Source: Clostridiales bacterium
GTDB lineage: Bacteria; Bacillota; Clostridia; Christensenellales; Aristaeellaceae
Assembly (NCBI GenBank): GCA_015056205.1
Contig: SVGS01000010.1
Coordinates: 35,982 to 99,981, forward strand
Length of the DNA: 64,000 bases
Direction of reading: 5' to 3'
The notes beneath the pieces were generated by a model. That model was not told where the DNA came from, did not search any database, and saw only the letters and a list, made by a program, of their open reading frames with translations. Positions within the stretch are counted from its first letter, which is position 1, and every line of letters begins with the position of its first letter. Of the stretch, positions 43,337 to 50,865 are shown one piece after another. The position numbers and the translations under genes were made by a program.

Positions 43337-43900
43337 TCAGGTGTCTTTCTGCACCGCTTCGAACTCGCTCAGCAGTCCGCCGGCCTTCAGCGCCGGATAC
43401 AGCGCTCCGTAGAACAGCGGAGCCGCCACCGTCGCCACACCCGCGTTAATAATGGAGGCCGGGAACTTGCTGGCCATCGCCGCCCAGGCATTGCCGGCGA
43501 TCGCTCCGTAAACCGCTGTTTTCAGCATATACAGCGCGACATAGGTCAGGGCTCCGGCCGCGCAGATCAGCACCAGATTCAGCGGCTTCCGGCGGTTTTT
43601 TCCGAAAGCCCGGAACAGCATGGCCGCCACCCAGGCCATCGCGAATTTGGAAACGAAGGTAATGATCAGATTCAGAATTCCTTCGTTGTACAGAAACAGG
43701 TCATAAAGCATGGAGCCCATCCCGGCCGCCATCCCGCCCCATACAGGCCCCAGCAGCAGGCCGCACAGCAGGCAGACCGCGTTGGCAAAATGCACCTTGG
43801 ATCCGAGCAGCGGAAAGCGGAACAGGGTCACGACAAATACCATGGCGGCCATCACAGCGCCAAACACAATCCGGATCAGCTGAGCTCGTTCTTTCTTCAC
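43337..43900 (-). CDS. ECF transporter S (substrate-binding) subunit
   Basis: 187 residues, about six membrane helices. Family marks: N-terminal FGAVMAAMVFVVT and the GLLLGPVWGGMAAGMGSMLYDLF core seen in vitamin S components. Works with a shared EcfA-A'-T module encoded elsewhere. GTG start with AGGAG 9 bases before it. Divergent from a MocR-type regulator, a context known for pyridoxine-type transporters; the vitamin B6 assignment is inferred. Confidence 0.85.
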   Translation of the reverse strand: MKKERAQLIRIVFGAVMAAMVFVVTLFRFPLLGSKVHFANAVCLLCGLLLGPVWGGMAAGMGSMLYDLFLYNEGILNLIITFVSKFAMAWVAAMLFRAFGKNRRKPLNLVLICAAGALTYVALYMLKTAVYGAIAGNAWAAMASKFPASIINAGVATVAAPLFYGALYPALKAGGLLSEFEAVQKDT

Positions 43901-43932
43901 CGTTCATCACTCCTTGACTTTTGATGCGCCCT

Positions 43933-43961
43933 AGTATATGCTTCATTTGGTCATATGAAAA
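43933..43961 (-). promoter_or_regulatory. Putative promoter of the ECF S gene
   Basis: Minus strand TTTTCA, 17 bases, TATACT (43933-43938). The region between it and the MocR gene has repeated CATATG-like and TTCAT/ATGAA half-sites (43942-43960), possible regulator sites. Confidence 0.4.
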
Positions 43962-43981
43962 GGGCCAGAAAGAGAGAATTT

Positions 43982-43987
43982 TATAAT
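43982..43987 (+). promoter_or_regulatory. -10 box placing the MocR gene start at the mRNA 5' end (leaderless)
   Basis: TATAAT at 43982-43987 is only five bases before the ATG at 43993, so the transcript should begin at or beside the start codon. No ribosome site is present. No good -35 is seen at normal spacing, which hints at activator dependence. Confidence 0.55.
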
Positions 43988-43992
43988 ACCAG

Positions 43993-45123
43993 ATGAGCAC
44001 GAATCATCAGCCGGCCTACGTTGCCCTGTACGAACTGCTTCGGGAGGAAATCCGTTCCGGAGCCCGCCCCTGCGGAAGCCGCCTGCCTTCCCGCCGGACC
44101 CTGTCCCGGGACCGGGGCATCAGCCCCGTCACCGTGGATCACAGCTATGAAATGCTGTGCGAGGAAGGATACGCGGAAGCCCGCCCCCGCAGCGGATACT
44201 ATGTGATTTACCGGGAATCGGATCTTTTTTCCCGTCCGGAATCCCTTCCCGCCCCGCGGGTTCCGGCGCCCGTTCCCGTGGTCAGCCGGGAATCCTTTTC
44301 CTTTCCGTCGCTGGCCCGGGTCATGCGCCGGGTTCTGTCGGAATACGGGGACGCCATTCTGGTCAAGCCACCTAACGCGGGCTGTCCGGAGCTGCGGGAG
44401 GCGGTCAGCCGGTATCTGGCCCGCAGCCGGGGGATCCGCGCCGGCGCGAACCAGATCCTGATCGGTTCCGGAGCCGAATACCTGTACGGCCTGGTGGTCG
44501 AAATGCTGGGCCGGGAACGGATCTACGGCATTGAATCCCCTTCCTACGAAAAAATCGAGCAGGTTTACCGGGCCAAGGGAGTTCGCTGCGATCTGCTCCG
44601 GCTCGGCCGGGACGGAATTCTCTCCTCCGATCTGGAAGCCACCGTCGCTTCCGTTCTGCATATCACCCCCTATCGCAGTTACCCCAGCGGAGTGACGGCT
44701 TCCGCCTCCAAGCGGCGGGAATACCTGGCCTGGGGAACCCGTCCGGACCGCTGGCTAGTGGAGGATGATTATGAATCCGAGTTCTCACTGCTGCGCAAAT
44801 CGGAAGACACCCTGTTCGCTTCCGCAAAAAAAGAGAATGTGATCTATCTGAACACATTCTCCCGTACAGTCTCCCCATCCTTCCGGACAGGCTATATGGT
44901 GCTTCCCGCGGGTCTGCTGCCGCTCTTCGAAAAGCGGATCGGCTTCTATTCCTGCTCCGTTCCGGCTTTTGAGCAGTACGTGCTGGCCGAACTGATCGAC
45001 AGCGGCGAATTTGAACGCCACATCAACCGGATCCGGCGCAGCGACCGCAAAGCGGGCTCCGGCCGTATTACCGGATCATCTCCTTCATCCGATACAGCAG
45101 GAACAGATCCAGAATTCCGTTGA
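43993..45123 (+). CDS. MocR/PdxR-type transcription regulator, C-terminally truncated
   Basis: 376 residues; family members are usually about 450-480. GntR-type winged helix (1-75: SRLPSRRTLSRDRGISPVTVDHSYEML) linked to a class I aminotransferase-like domain with the PLP pocket (GSGAEYLYGLVV, ESPSYEKI, TPYRSYPSGVTAS, VEDDYESEF, TFSRTVSPSFRTGYMVLP; the PLP lysine position reads SRTVSPS without Lys). After GEFERHINRIRR the expected C-terminal domain is replaced by about 25 unrelated residues that run over the end of the opposite HdeD-like gene. The usual PLP lysine appears lost and the end deleted, so the protein may be inactive or altered. Confidence 0.8.
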   Translation: MSTNHQPAYVALYELLREEIRSGARPCGSRLPSRRTLSRDRGISPVTVDHSYEMLCEEGYAEARPRSGYYVIYRESDLFSRPESLPAPRVPAPVPVVSRESFSFPSLARVMRRVLSEYGDAILVKPPNAGCPELREAVSRYLARSRGIRAGANQILIGSGAEYLYGLVVEMLGRERIYGIESPSYEKIEQVYRAKGVRCDLLRLGRDGILSSDLEATVASVLHITPYRSYPSGVTASASKRREYLAWGTRPDRWLVEDDYESEFSLLRKSEDTLFASAKKENVIYLNTFSRTVSPSFRTGYMVLPAGLLPLFEKRIGFYSCSVPAFEQYVLAELIDSGEFERHINRIRRSDRKAGSGRITGSSPSSDTAGTDPEFR

Positions 45124-45610
45124 GGATCAGGGAAATACCCATGTAAACGGTAATGGCATTCATCATCGATCCGGGATGCGTGATGATCAGAACGCCCAGG
45201 ACCACGATCAGCGCGCCGATAATGCCCACCAGCAGGCGGTTCTGCCCTTCCACAAAAGCGCTCGCCACGTTGCCCAGTCCGTTCAGGATCAGGACCACGC
45301 CCACCAGAATGAGCAGGAAGTCGTCAATGGCATCCGCCTGTGTAATAAACAGGACGCCGGCCAGCCCGGCCAGAACGGCCGCAATCAGCCCGGTCTTGTC
45401 CTTATAGGGGCCGAAGAAATACGCGGCCACAAAGCCGACGGCTCCGACAATCAGAATCCATCCAATGATCTGCACCAGCACATCGAGAGCAGCCTTGCGG
45501 GCGATAATCAGGGCAATTCCCAGAACCACGCTCAGCAGGGCGGGGATCATCTTTGTTCTCAGCAGTTCCTTTACCTTGTCATTCATCTCGTTCATCGGTT
45601 GCTCGCTCAT
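45068..45610 (-). CDS. HdeD-like (DUF308) membrane protein
   Basis: 180 residues, six membrane segments in the repeated DUF308 pattern (e.g. ALLSVVLGIALIIARKAAL, GWILIVGAVGFVAAYF, VGIIGALIVVLGVLIITHPG). HdeD-type proteins are tied to acid resistance in enterobacteria; the role here is unknown. AGGAG 8 bases before the ATG. Its 3' end overlaps tail-to-tail with the truncated MocR gene by 56 bases, and its promoter overlaps that of rfbA. Confidence 0.87.
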   Translation of the reverse strand: MSEQPMNEMNDKVKELLRTKMIPALLSVVLGIALIIARKAALDVLVQIIGWILIVGAVGFVAAYFFGPYKDKTGLIAAVLAGLAGVLFITQADAIDDFLLILVGVVLILNGLGNVASAFVEGQNRLLVGIIGALIVVLGVLIITHPGSMMNAITVYMGISLILNGILDLFLLYRMKEMIR

Positions 45611-45663
45611 CGTTTCACTCCTTCCGGTCCGCCGGCCTTTCTCCGCGCCGCGAATCGTTGTTC

Positions 45664-45692
45664 ATTATAGCCCTTTGACATGAGGAACGCAA
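45664..45692 (-). promoter_or_regulatory. Promoter of the HdeD-like gene
   Basis: Minus strand TTGCGT (45687-45692), 17 bases, TATAAT (45664-45669). Shares 18 bp with the rfbA promoter. Confidence 0.65.
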
Positions 45693-45703
45693 GCACGTAT
45701 AAT
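45675..45703 (+). promoter_or_regulatory. Consensus promoter of rfbA-rfbB
   Basis: TTGACA (45675-45680), 17 bases, TATAAT (45698-45703). Confidence 0.85.
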
Positions 45704-45750
45704 GGTTTTTGCAATATGATCCGGCAAATCTCAGCATGAGGAGGTTTCGC

Positions 45751-46635
45751 ATGAAAGGCATTATTCTGGCCGGCGGTGCGGGAACGCGTCTGTATCCGCT
45801 GACCATGGTCACTTCCAAGCAGCTGCTGCCTGTTTATGACAAGCCTATGATCTATTATCCTCTCAGCACCCTGATGCTGGCGGGGATCCGGGAGATTCTG
45901 ATTATTTCCACCCCGGAGGATACGCCCCGTTTCGAGCATCTGCTGGGCGACGGGAGCCAGTTCGGCCTGCAGCTTCAGTATGTGGTTCAGCCTTCCCCCG
46001 ACGGCCTGGCTCAGGCGTTTCTGCTGGGAGAGTCCTTCATCGGGGAGGACGCCTGCGCCATGGTGCTGGGGGACAACATCTTTTACGGCAACGGCTTCAG
46101 CCGGGTGCTCCGGTCCGCCGCAGAGGATGCGGAAGCCGGGCGGGCAACCATTTTCGGCTATTATGTCTCCGACCCCGAGCGCTTCGGGATTGTGGAGTTC
46201 GATGAAAACGGCCGGGTCGTTTCCGTGGAGGAAAAGCCGGCCCATCCCAAAAGCAATTACTGTATCACCGGGCTGTATTTCTATCCCCGCGGAGTCAGCG
46301 CCATGGCGCATGAGGTCAGTCCTTCCGCCCGCGGCGAGCTGGAAATCACCACGCTCAACGATATGTATCTGCGGCGCGGCCTGCTGGATGTCCAGCTGCT
46401 CGGCCGGGGATATGCCTGGCTGGATACCGGCACCATGGATTCCCTGGTGGAGGCGGCGGATTTTGTCCGCATGATCCAGCAGCGTCAGAGCATCGTCATT
46501 TCCGCGCCGGAGGAAATCGCCTATAAAAACGGCTGGATTTCCCGGGACCGTCTGCTGGAATCCGCGGCGCGGTACGGCAAAAGTCCCTACGGTGCTCACC
46601 TGAAAGCCGTTGCGGACGGCAAGGTTCGGTACTGA
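45751..46635 (+). CDS. rfbA: Glucose-1-phosphate thymidylyltransferase
   Basis: 294 residues. Makes dTDP-glucose from dTTP and glucose-1-phosphate. [18 protein letters not shown] at the start (nucleotide loop), [32 protein letters not shown], and the [10 protein letters not shown] region. ATG at 45751 with GAGGAGG upstream; an earlier start at 45709 has no ribosome site. First gene of a two-gene operon with rfbB. Confidence 0.96.
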   Translation: MKGIILAGGAGTRLYPLTMVTSKQLLPVYDKPMIYYPLSTLMLAGIREILIISTPEDTPRFEHLLGDGSQFGLQLQYVVQPSPDGLAQAFLLGESFIGEDACAMVLGDNIFYGNGFSRVLRSAAEDAEAGRATIFGYYVSDPERFGIVEFDENGRVVSVEEKPAHPKSNYCITGLYFYPRGVSAMAHEVSPSARGELEITTLNDMYLRRGLLDVQLLGRGYAWLDTGTMDSLVEAADFVRMIQQRQSIVISAPEEIAYKNGWISRDRLLESAARYGKSPYGAHLKAVADGKVRY

Positions 46636-46661
46636 CTGATTTTACGGAGGAGGAAAAACAC

Positions 46662-47681
46662 ATGACCGTTCTCGTTACCGGCGGCGCCGGTTTTATCGGA
46701 AGCAATTTCATTTTTCATCAGCTGGAGGCGCATCCGGAAGACCGGATCGTCTGCCTGGATAAGCTGACCTACGCGGGCAATCTGTCCACGCTGCAGTCCG
46801 TTATGGATCATCCGTCCTTCCGCTTCGTCAAAGCGGATATCTGCGACCGGGAGGCGGTGGATCGCCTGTTTGAGGAAGAGCATCCGGATATCGTGGTCAA
46901 TTTTGCCGCCGAGAGCCATGTGGACCGCTCCATTGAAAACCCGGGAATCTTTCTGGAGACCAATATCATGGGAACCGCTGCCCTGATGGATGCCTGCCGG
47001 AAGTTCGGCGTCACCCGGTTCCACCAGGTTTCCACCGATGAGGTTTACGGGGATCTGCCGCTGGACCGGCCGGATCTGCTGTTCACGGAGACCACGCCCC
47101 TGCATACCTCCAGTCCCTATTCCTCCAGCAAGGCCGGAGCGGATCTTCTGGTCATGGCCTATTACCGCACTTATCACCTTCCCTGCACGATTTCCCGCTG
47201 TTCCAACAACTACGGTCCGTACCAGTTCCCGGAGAAGCTGATTCCGCTGATGATCGCCAACGCGCTGAATGATAAACCCCTGCCCGTCTACGGCGAGGGA
47301 AAGAATGTGCGGGACTGGCTGTATGTGGAGGATCACTGCAAAGCCATCGATCTGATCATCCGGAAAGGCCGGGTCGGGGAAGTATACAATATCGGCGGCC
47401 ATAATGAAATGGCCAATATCGATATCGTCCGGCTGATCTGCCGGGAGCTGGGGAAACCGGAAAGCCTGATCACCTATGTCGGAGACCGGAAAGGGCATGA
47501 CCTGCGTTACGCGATCGATCCGGCCAAGATCCACGGGGAGCTGGGCTGGCTGCCGGAAACCATGTTTGCCGACGGAATCCGGAAAACCATCCGCTGGTAT
47601 CTGGACCACAAATCCTGGTGGGAAGAGATCATCTCCGGCGAGTATCAGACCTATTACGAAAGAATGTACGGCAACCGCTGA
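46662..47681 (+). CDS. rfbB: dTDP-glucose 4,6-dehydratase
   Basis: 339 residues. Short-chain dehydrogenase fold: TGGAGFIGSNFIFHQ at the start binds NAD, NFAAESHVDRSIENP carries the family signature, catalytic YSSSKAGADLLVMAYYRTY (Y-x3-K) near residue 150, and SRCSNNYGPYQFPEKLIPL. Produces dTDP-4-keto-6-deoxyglucose for rhamnose or other deoxysugars. GGAGGAGG precedes the ATG. rfbC and rfbD are not found nearby. Confidence 0.96.
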   Translation: MTVLVTGGAGFIGSNFIFHQLEAHPEDRIVCLDKLTYAGNLSTLQSVMDHPSFRFVKADICDREAVDRLFEEEHPDIVVNFAAESHVDRSIENPGIFLETNIMGTAALMDACRKFGVTRFHQVSTDEVYGDLPLDRPDLLFTETTPLHTSSPYSSSKAGADLLVMAYYRTYHLPCTISRCSNNYGPYQFPEKLIPLMIANALNDKPLPVYGEGKNVRDWLYVEDHCKAIDLIIRKGRVGEVYNIGGHNEMANIDIVRLICRELGKPESLITYVGDRKGHDLRYAIDPAKIHGELGWLPETMFADGIRKTIRWYLDHKSWWEEIISGEYQTYYERMYGNR

Positions 47682-47705
47682 TTTTCCGCGGAAGCTCCTG
47701 AAACT

Positions 47706-48467
47706 TCACTTCCTCCGGTCCTGCGCGAGCAAAGCCGGTATTCCGCTGACGGCCAGCGCCAGCAGCACCATGATCAGGGCATAGGCGTAAATATCCTCAT
47801 ATTCATTAAAATAGCTGCTGCTGTAGACCGCCTTTCCCAGGGAATCCCGGGTCTGAACCAGATATTCCGTGGTGACCACCAGCTTGATTCCCATGCCGAC
47901 CGCGTTCACGCAGGCCTGTTTCAGATAGCCCGCCATCAGGGGCAGATAGACCCGGAACAGCACTAAAGCGTTGAAGCCGCTGTTCATCCGGTACACATCC
48001 ACCAGCTCCGGTTCAATCCGCCGGAACCCTTCGCAGGTCGCCTCGCTGATCAGCGGAATCAGCATCAGCGTGGTGGCGATCAGCGGCACGCGGGGATAAG
48101 GCGCCAGCACCATGATGATCACCGCCATCACAATCATGGGAATCGTGCGCAGAAAGATCATCGTGGGTTTCAGCAGCGTGTAGACCGTCCGGCTGCGTCC
48201 CTGCAGCAGGCCGAGCCCCAGGCCGATCGTCCCCGCGGCCAGCAGCGCTTCCAGCAGATGCATCAGCGTGGTGCCGATCCGCCGCCAGGTGATTTCCTGC
48301 CCCAGCAGCCGGACAAAGGCGCGCAGGATTTCGGCCACATCCGGAAACACCAGCCGGTCGCCTTTCAGCCATCCCGCCACCTGAATGAGGATCCCCACGA
48401 GGAGGATCCCCAGACAGAAGACGATGGTTTCTTTCGTTTTTTCCCGGATGGGTTTATTTCGCTTCAT
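47706..48467 (-). CDS. ABC transporter permease, NitT/TauT (SsuC) type
   Basis: 253 residues, about six helices. BPD-transport inner-membrane family of the nitrate/taurine/sulfonate group: the ATPase-contact EAA-like loop lies near ISEATCEGFRRIEPELVDVYRMN, with IFLRTIPMIVMAVIIMV before it. It overlaps the substrate-binding gene by 14 bases and follows it. No ATPase gene is adjacent, so it must share one encoded elsewhere or be an incomplete set. Confidence 0.88.
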   Translation of the reverse strand: MKRNKPIREKTKETIVFCLGILLVGILIQVAGWLKGDRLVFPDVAEILRAFVRLLGQEITWRRIGTTLMHLLEALLAAGTIGLGLGLLQGRSRTVYTLLKPTMIFLRTIPMIVMAVIIMVLAPYPRVPLIATTLMLIPLISEATCEGFRRIEPELVDVYRMNSGFNALVLFRVYLPLMAGYLKQACVNAVGMGIKLVVTTEYLVQTRDSLGKAVYSSSYFNEYEDIYAYALIMVLLALAVSGIPALLAQDRRK

Positions 48468-49374
48468 AGTAGAAGTCGTCCGCGGGAACCGCTCCGCCGA
48501 ACTGGCTCAGATCCACCGCGGCGGTCTTTTCGATCTGTTCCTTTGCTTCCGGAGCGCTGACGAAGCGGATGGCGCAGTTGGGAATCGCCGCGGCCGCCAC
48601 CTTCGCGTTCGGAAGAATTTCAAGCTTGACGACGGCCTCCGCCACCGCGTTCACATCCTCCGAGCACAGGGCGCAGGATGCCTCCGCCAGCTTCAGATAA
48701 GCCGCCACGCCTTCCGGATCCTTCTCAAGGGTCTCCGCCCGGACAAACAGGCCGGCCTGCGCGTAACCCTCGTTTCCGGTAGCCTTCTGATACAGTTCAT
48801 TGACCGGAATGCTGCTGATGGCGGCATTCTTGATTTTCGCGGCTGTCAGCGCCGGCTCGGCGGTTACCACGATCGCGTTTCCGTCGCTCAGCAGCAGGCT
48901 CTGGGTATCGGCCGCGCCGGCCAGGTATACCACATTCGCGGGCTCGATGCCGTTCTCCTTCAGGGAATACAGCACCACCGCCGCGTTAATCGTATTCTCG
49001 CCGAAGAGGGTAATCTCCGCGCCGTTCAGATCCTCCGCTTTCAGGTTTTCCTTCTGGGAAGCAATATACAGGTTTCCCCAGCTGACCATCGCGGCCAGCC
49101 GGTAGGTGGATTTGCCCGCTTTGTACAGCTTGGCTCCGGCGTTCACCGGCGCGATGATAAAGTCCGTCTCCGCCTTGGCAAAGGCGGCGGCAATGGTATC
49201 GGCAGCGACAAAGGTGTAGTTTTCCGGCTGTTCCACGGCCAGGGCGGCCAGCGCAATCGCCGGCGCTCCGCTGGGAGCGGTTACCGTCATACCGGAAGCA
49301 TTCTCCGCGCCTCCGGCGGCGCACAGGCTCAGGGCCAGCGCCAGGGTCAGGATCAGGGTCAGCAGTTTTTTCAT
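48454..49374 (-). CDS. ABC substrate-binding protein, NitT/TauT type
   Basis: 306 residues. Signal peptide (LTLILTLALALSLCAAGGAEN), then a type II periplasmic-binding fold: MTVTAPSGAPAIALAALA, ETDFIIAPVNAGAKLYKAGK, LAAMVSWGNLYIAS, ITLFGENTINAAVVLYSLKENGI, and IVVTAEPALTAAK. Ligand unknown (sulfonate, nitrate, or pyrimidine precursor families share the fold). Starts the two-gene set with the permease behind its own promoter. Confidence 0.85.
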   Translation of the reverse strand: MKKLLTLILTLALALSLCAAGGAENASGMTVTAPSGAPAIALAALAVEQPENYTFVAADTIAAAFAKAETDFIIAPVNAGAKLYKAGKSTYRLAAMVSWGNLYIASQKENLKAEDLNGAEITLFGENTINAAVVLYSLKENGIEPANVVYLAGAADTQSLLLSDGNAIVVTAEPALTAAKIKNAAISSIPVNELYQKATGNEGYAQAGLFVRAETLEKDPEGVAAYLKLAEASCALCSEDVNAVAEAVVKLEILPNAKVAAAAIPNCAIRFVSAPEAKEQIEKTAAVDLSQFGGAVPADDFYYEAK

Positions 49375-49422
49375 GTCAGGATTCCTCTCTTTCCCTTTTC
49401 GATATGATTTTTTTCGCGGCCT

Positions 49423-49466
49423 GGAGCCGCGGCTCCTATCCTATGCTTTTTTTCTCCGGAAGTCAA
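49423..49466 (-). promoter_or_regulatory. Promoter of the ABC pair with a 14-bp palindrome at the start site
   Basis: Minus strand TTGACT (49461-49466), 17 bases, TAGGAT (49438-49443). GGAGCCGCGGCTCC (49423-49436), a perfect palindrome, directly follows the -10 and may be an operator. Confidence 0.55.
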
Positions 49467-49544
49467 TCGGGACTTTTCTCTTCTTCCGGAAAGAGCCGCC
49501 GCGTCCGGGCAGAAAGAATCCCGCCGGTTTTCAGTCTTCCTGAA

Positions 49545-49712
49545 TCAGCGGGTCAGCATCAGGATAAAATAAAACAGTCCGATCAGACAGGCAATCACTC
49601 CCAGCAGGGCGCCCAGCTTTTGCAATATGGATCGCTTCTCCCTTGGATGATTCTCCGGCTTTTTCGTCATGGATCGTTTCTCCCCCGGATGATTCTCCGG
49701 CTTTTTCGTCAT
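49545..49712 (-). CDS. Small membrane peptide with internal duplication
   Basis: 55 residues. From ATG at 49712 the protein begins with two copies of a 14-residue unit (MTKKPENHPGEKRS, then MTKKPENHPREKRS), followed by one hydrophobic helix (LGALLGVIACLIGLFYFILML) and the end TR. Both copies begin with an ATG preceded by a purine-rich ribosome site, so a 41-residue form could start at 49670. Lies 39 bases after the DUF4230 gene, same strand, likely co-transcribed. Family unknown. Confidence 0.65.
   Translation of the reverse strand: MTKKPENHPGEKRSMTKKPENHPREKRSILQKLGALLGVIACLIGLFYFILMLTR
49629..49712 (-). repeat. 42-bp tandem duplication inside the small membrane gene
   Basis: Two adjacent 42-bp copies differing at only a few bases, in frame; a third, degenerate 5' part follows upstream. 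Each copy includes a ribosome site and ATG. Confidence 0.8.
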
Positions 49713-49751
49713 GGATCGTTCCCCCCTCTGATGATCCTTCCGCCGGCGGAT

Positions 49752-50381
49752 TTACGGCAGAAACCGGATCGTATAAACCGACAGATCATACATCCCGGCA
49801 AGAAAACCCCGGATCAGCAGTTCAGCGTTTGTCCGGGCGTTTTCCAGGATCCCGTTTCGGACGGCCGTCTCCCGGGCCGCTTTTTTCAGCTCCGTGTTGG
49901 ACCGGTTCACATCCTCCAGCTTCAGGGATGTGAACAGATTGGCTCCGTCGTTGTACAGCGTGAAGCTGTCATCGTCAATCTCCGTGCTCAGGATGCGGAA
50001 TTCCGGAAACCGGATGGTAATCTCATGGCGGAGATCATCCACCGAGATATCGAGCTCCTCAAAATCGATCCCCGCCTTAATCACGCCGTCATAGCTGTAT
50101 ACATAGTTGCTCTGCGTCCCCGGAACGACAATCCCGAGAACATCCCGCGACTTGCTGATCGTCTGTACCGTGGTGAAATAGCCGGCCTGCGTCGCCAGTT
50201 CTCCGATATTTTTCAGTCCGAAAGCGGTTGTCCGGGAAATATTTCCCGTCAGCTGCACGGCAAACACCGCCAGGCCCGCGACAGCCAGAAGCAGAAGCGC
50301 GGCGACCAGAATCAAAGCCCGGGGCCGGTTGGCATGCCTCGCGCGGTACCGCCCGGAACGGCTCCCCCTCTTCTGCTCCAT
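49752..50381 (-). CDS. DUF4230 membrane-anchored protein
   Basis: 209 residues. Basic N-terminus, one membrane helix (about 24-45), then a DUF4230 domain (GELATQAGYFTTVQTI, YSYDGVIKAGIDFEELDISVDD, ITIRFPEFRILSTEIDDDSFTLYND) and a helical tail. Function of this family is unknown; the outer domain is likely extracytoplasmic. GAGGTGA precedes the ATG. It is the second-last gene of the packed minus-strand run. Confidence 0.82.
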   Translation of the reverse strand: MEQKRGSRSGRYRARHANRPRALILVAALLLLAVAGLAVFAVQLTGNISRTTAFGLKNIGELATQAGYFTTVQTISKSRDVLGIVVPGTQSNYVYSYDGVIKAGIDFEELDISVDDLRHEITIRFPEFRILSTEIDDDSFTLYNDGANLFTSLKLEDVNRSNTELKKAARETAVRNGILENARTNAELLIRGFLAGMYDLSVYTIRFLP

Positions 50382-50481
50382 CCGCTGTCACCTCTTCTCC
50401 GGGTCAGCCCCGGACCGAATTCGGATGAATCATACCATATTCAGCATTTTTCTTCAAGAATGCACGCCTTTCGCAGCGCTG

Positions 50482-50856
50482 TCAGCTCTCCGGAGGCTGC
50501 GGAATAAAGATTCCCGTCGTCCCCTCCCCGCTTCCGCGGGCGGTATAGTTCCAGGTTTCCCGGCTGTCCCGGAAGGTTTGCTCGTAGCTTTCCTCCTTCA
50601 GCTCCCGGAAAGTCAGCGGCGTCCCGTCCGGACTGACCGGCACAGCCTGTCTGTCACCCGTGAAGCGGAAGCTGCCTCCGGTTACAACGCAGCGGGTCCG
50701 CTCGTTGCCCAGGAACCGCTGATCTCCCGACAGCAGCACTCCCACGGTTCCCCCGCTTTCGATCCGGGTTTCCCCGGTTCCCATCAGGCTGCCCAGACCG
50801 CCGATGTAGAGCACCGGAAGGTCATTCTCCTTCGCGTTCTGCACCAGGTAGTTCAT
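50482..50856 (-). CDS. Hypothetical protein
   Basis: 124 residues, soluble. Starts 9 bases after the M20 peptidase stop, without an evident ribosome site, so it may rely on translational re-initiation. The N-terminus MNYLVQNAKENDLPVLYIGGLG and a Gly/Thr-rich middle (GTGETRIESGGTVGVLLSG) suggest a short alpha/beta or beta-rich fold. I do not recognise it. A chance open frame cannot be excluded, but codon use resembles its neighbours. Confidence 0.45.
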   Translation of the reverse strand: MNYLVQNAKENDLPVLYIGGLGSLMGTGETRIESGGTVGVLLSGDQRFLGNERTRCVVTGGSFRFTGDRQAVPVSPDGTPLTFRELKEESYEQTFRDSRETWNYTARGSGEGTTGIFIPQPPES

Positions 50857-50865
50857 ATGGAAAGA

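Noticed and set aside
49404..50507. A 367-codon plus-strand frame across the DUF4230 gene and the small membrane gene
   Set aside because: Opposite strand matches DUF4230 and a signal-rich small peptide; the plus frame has no recognisable domain.
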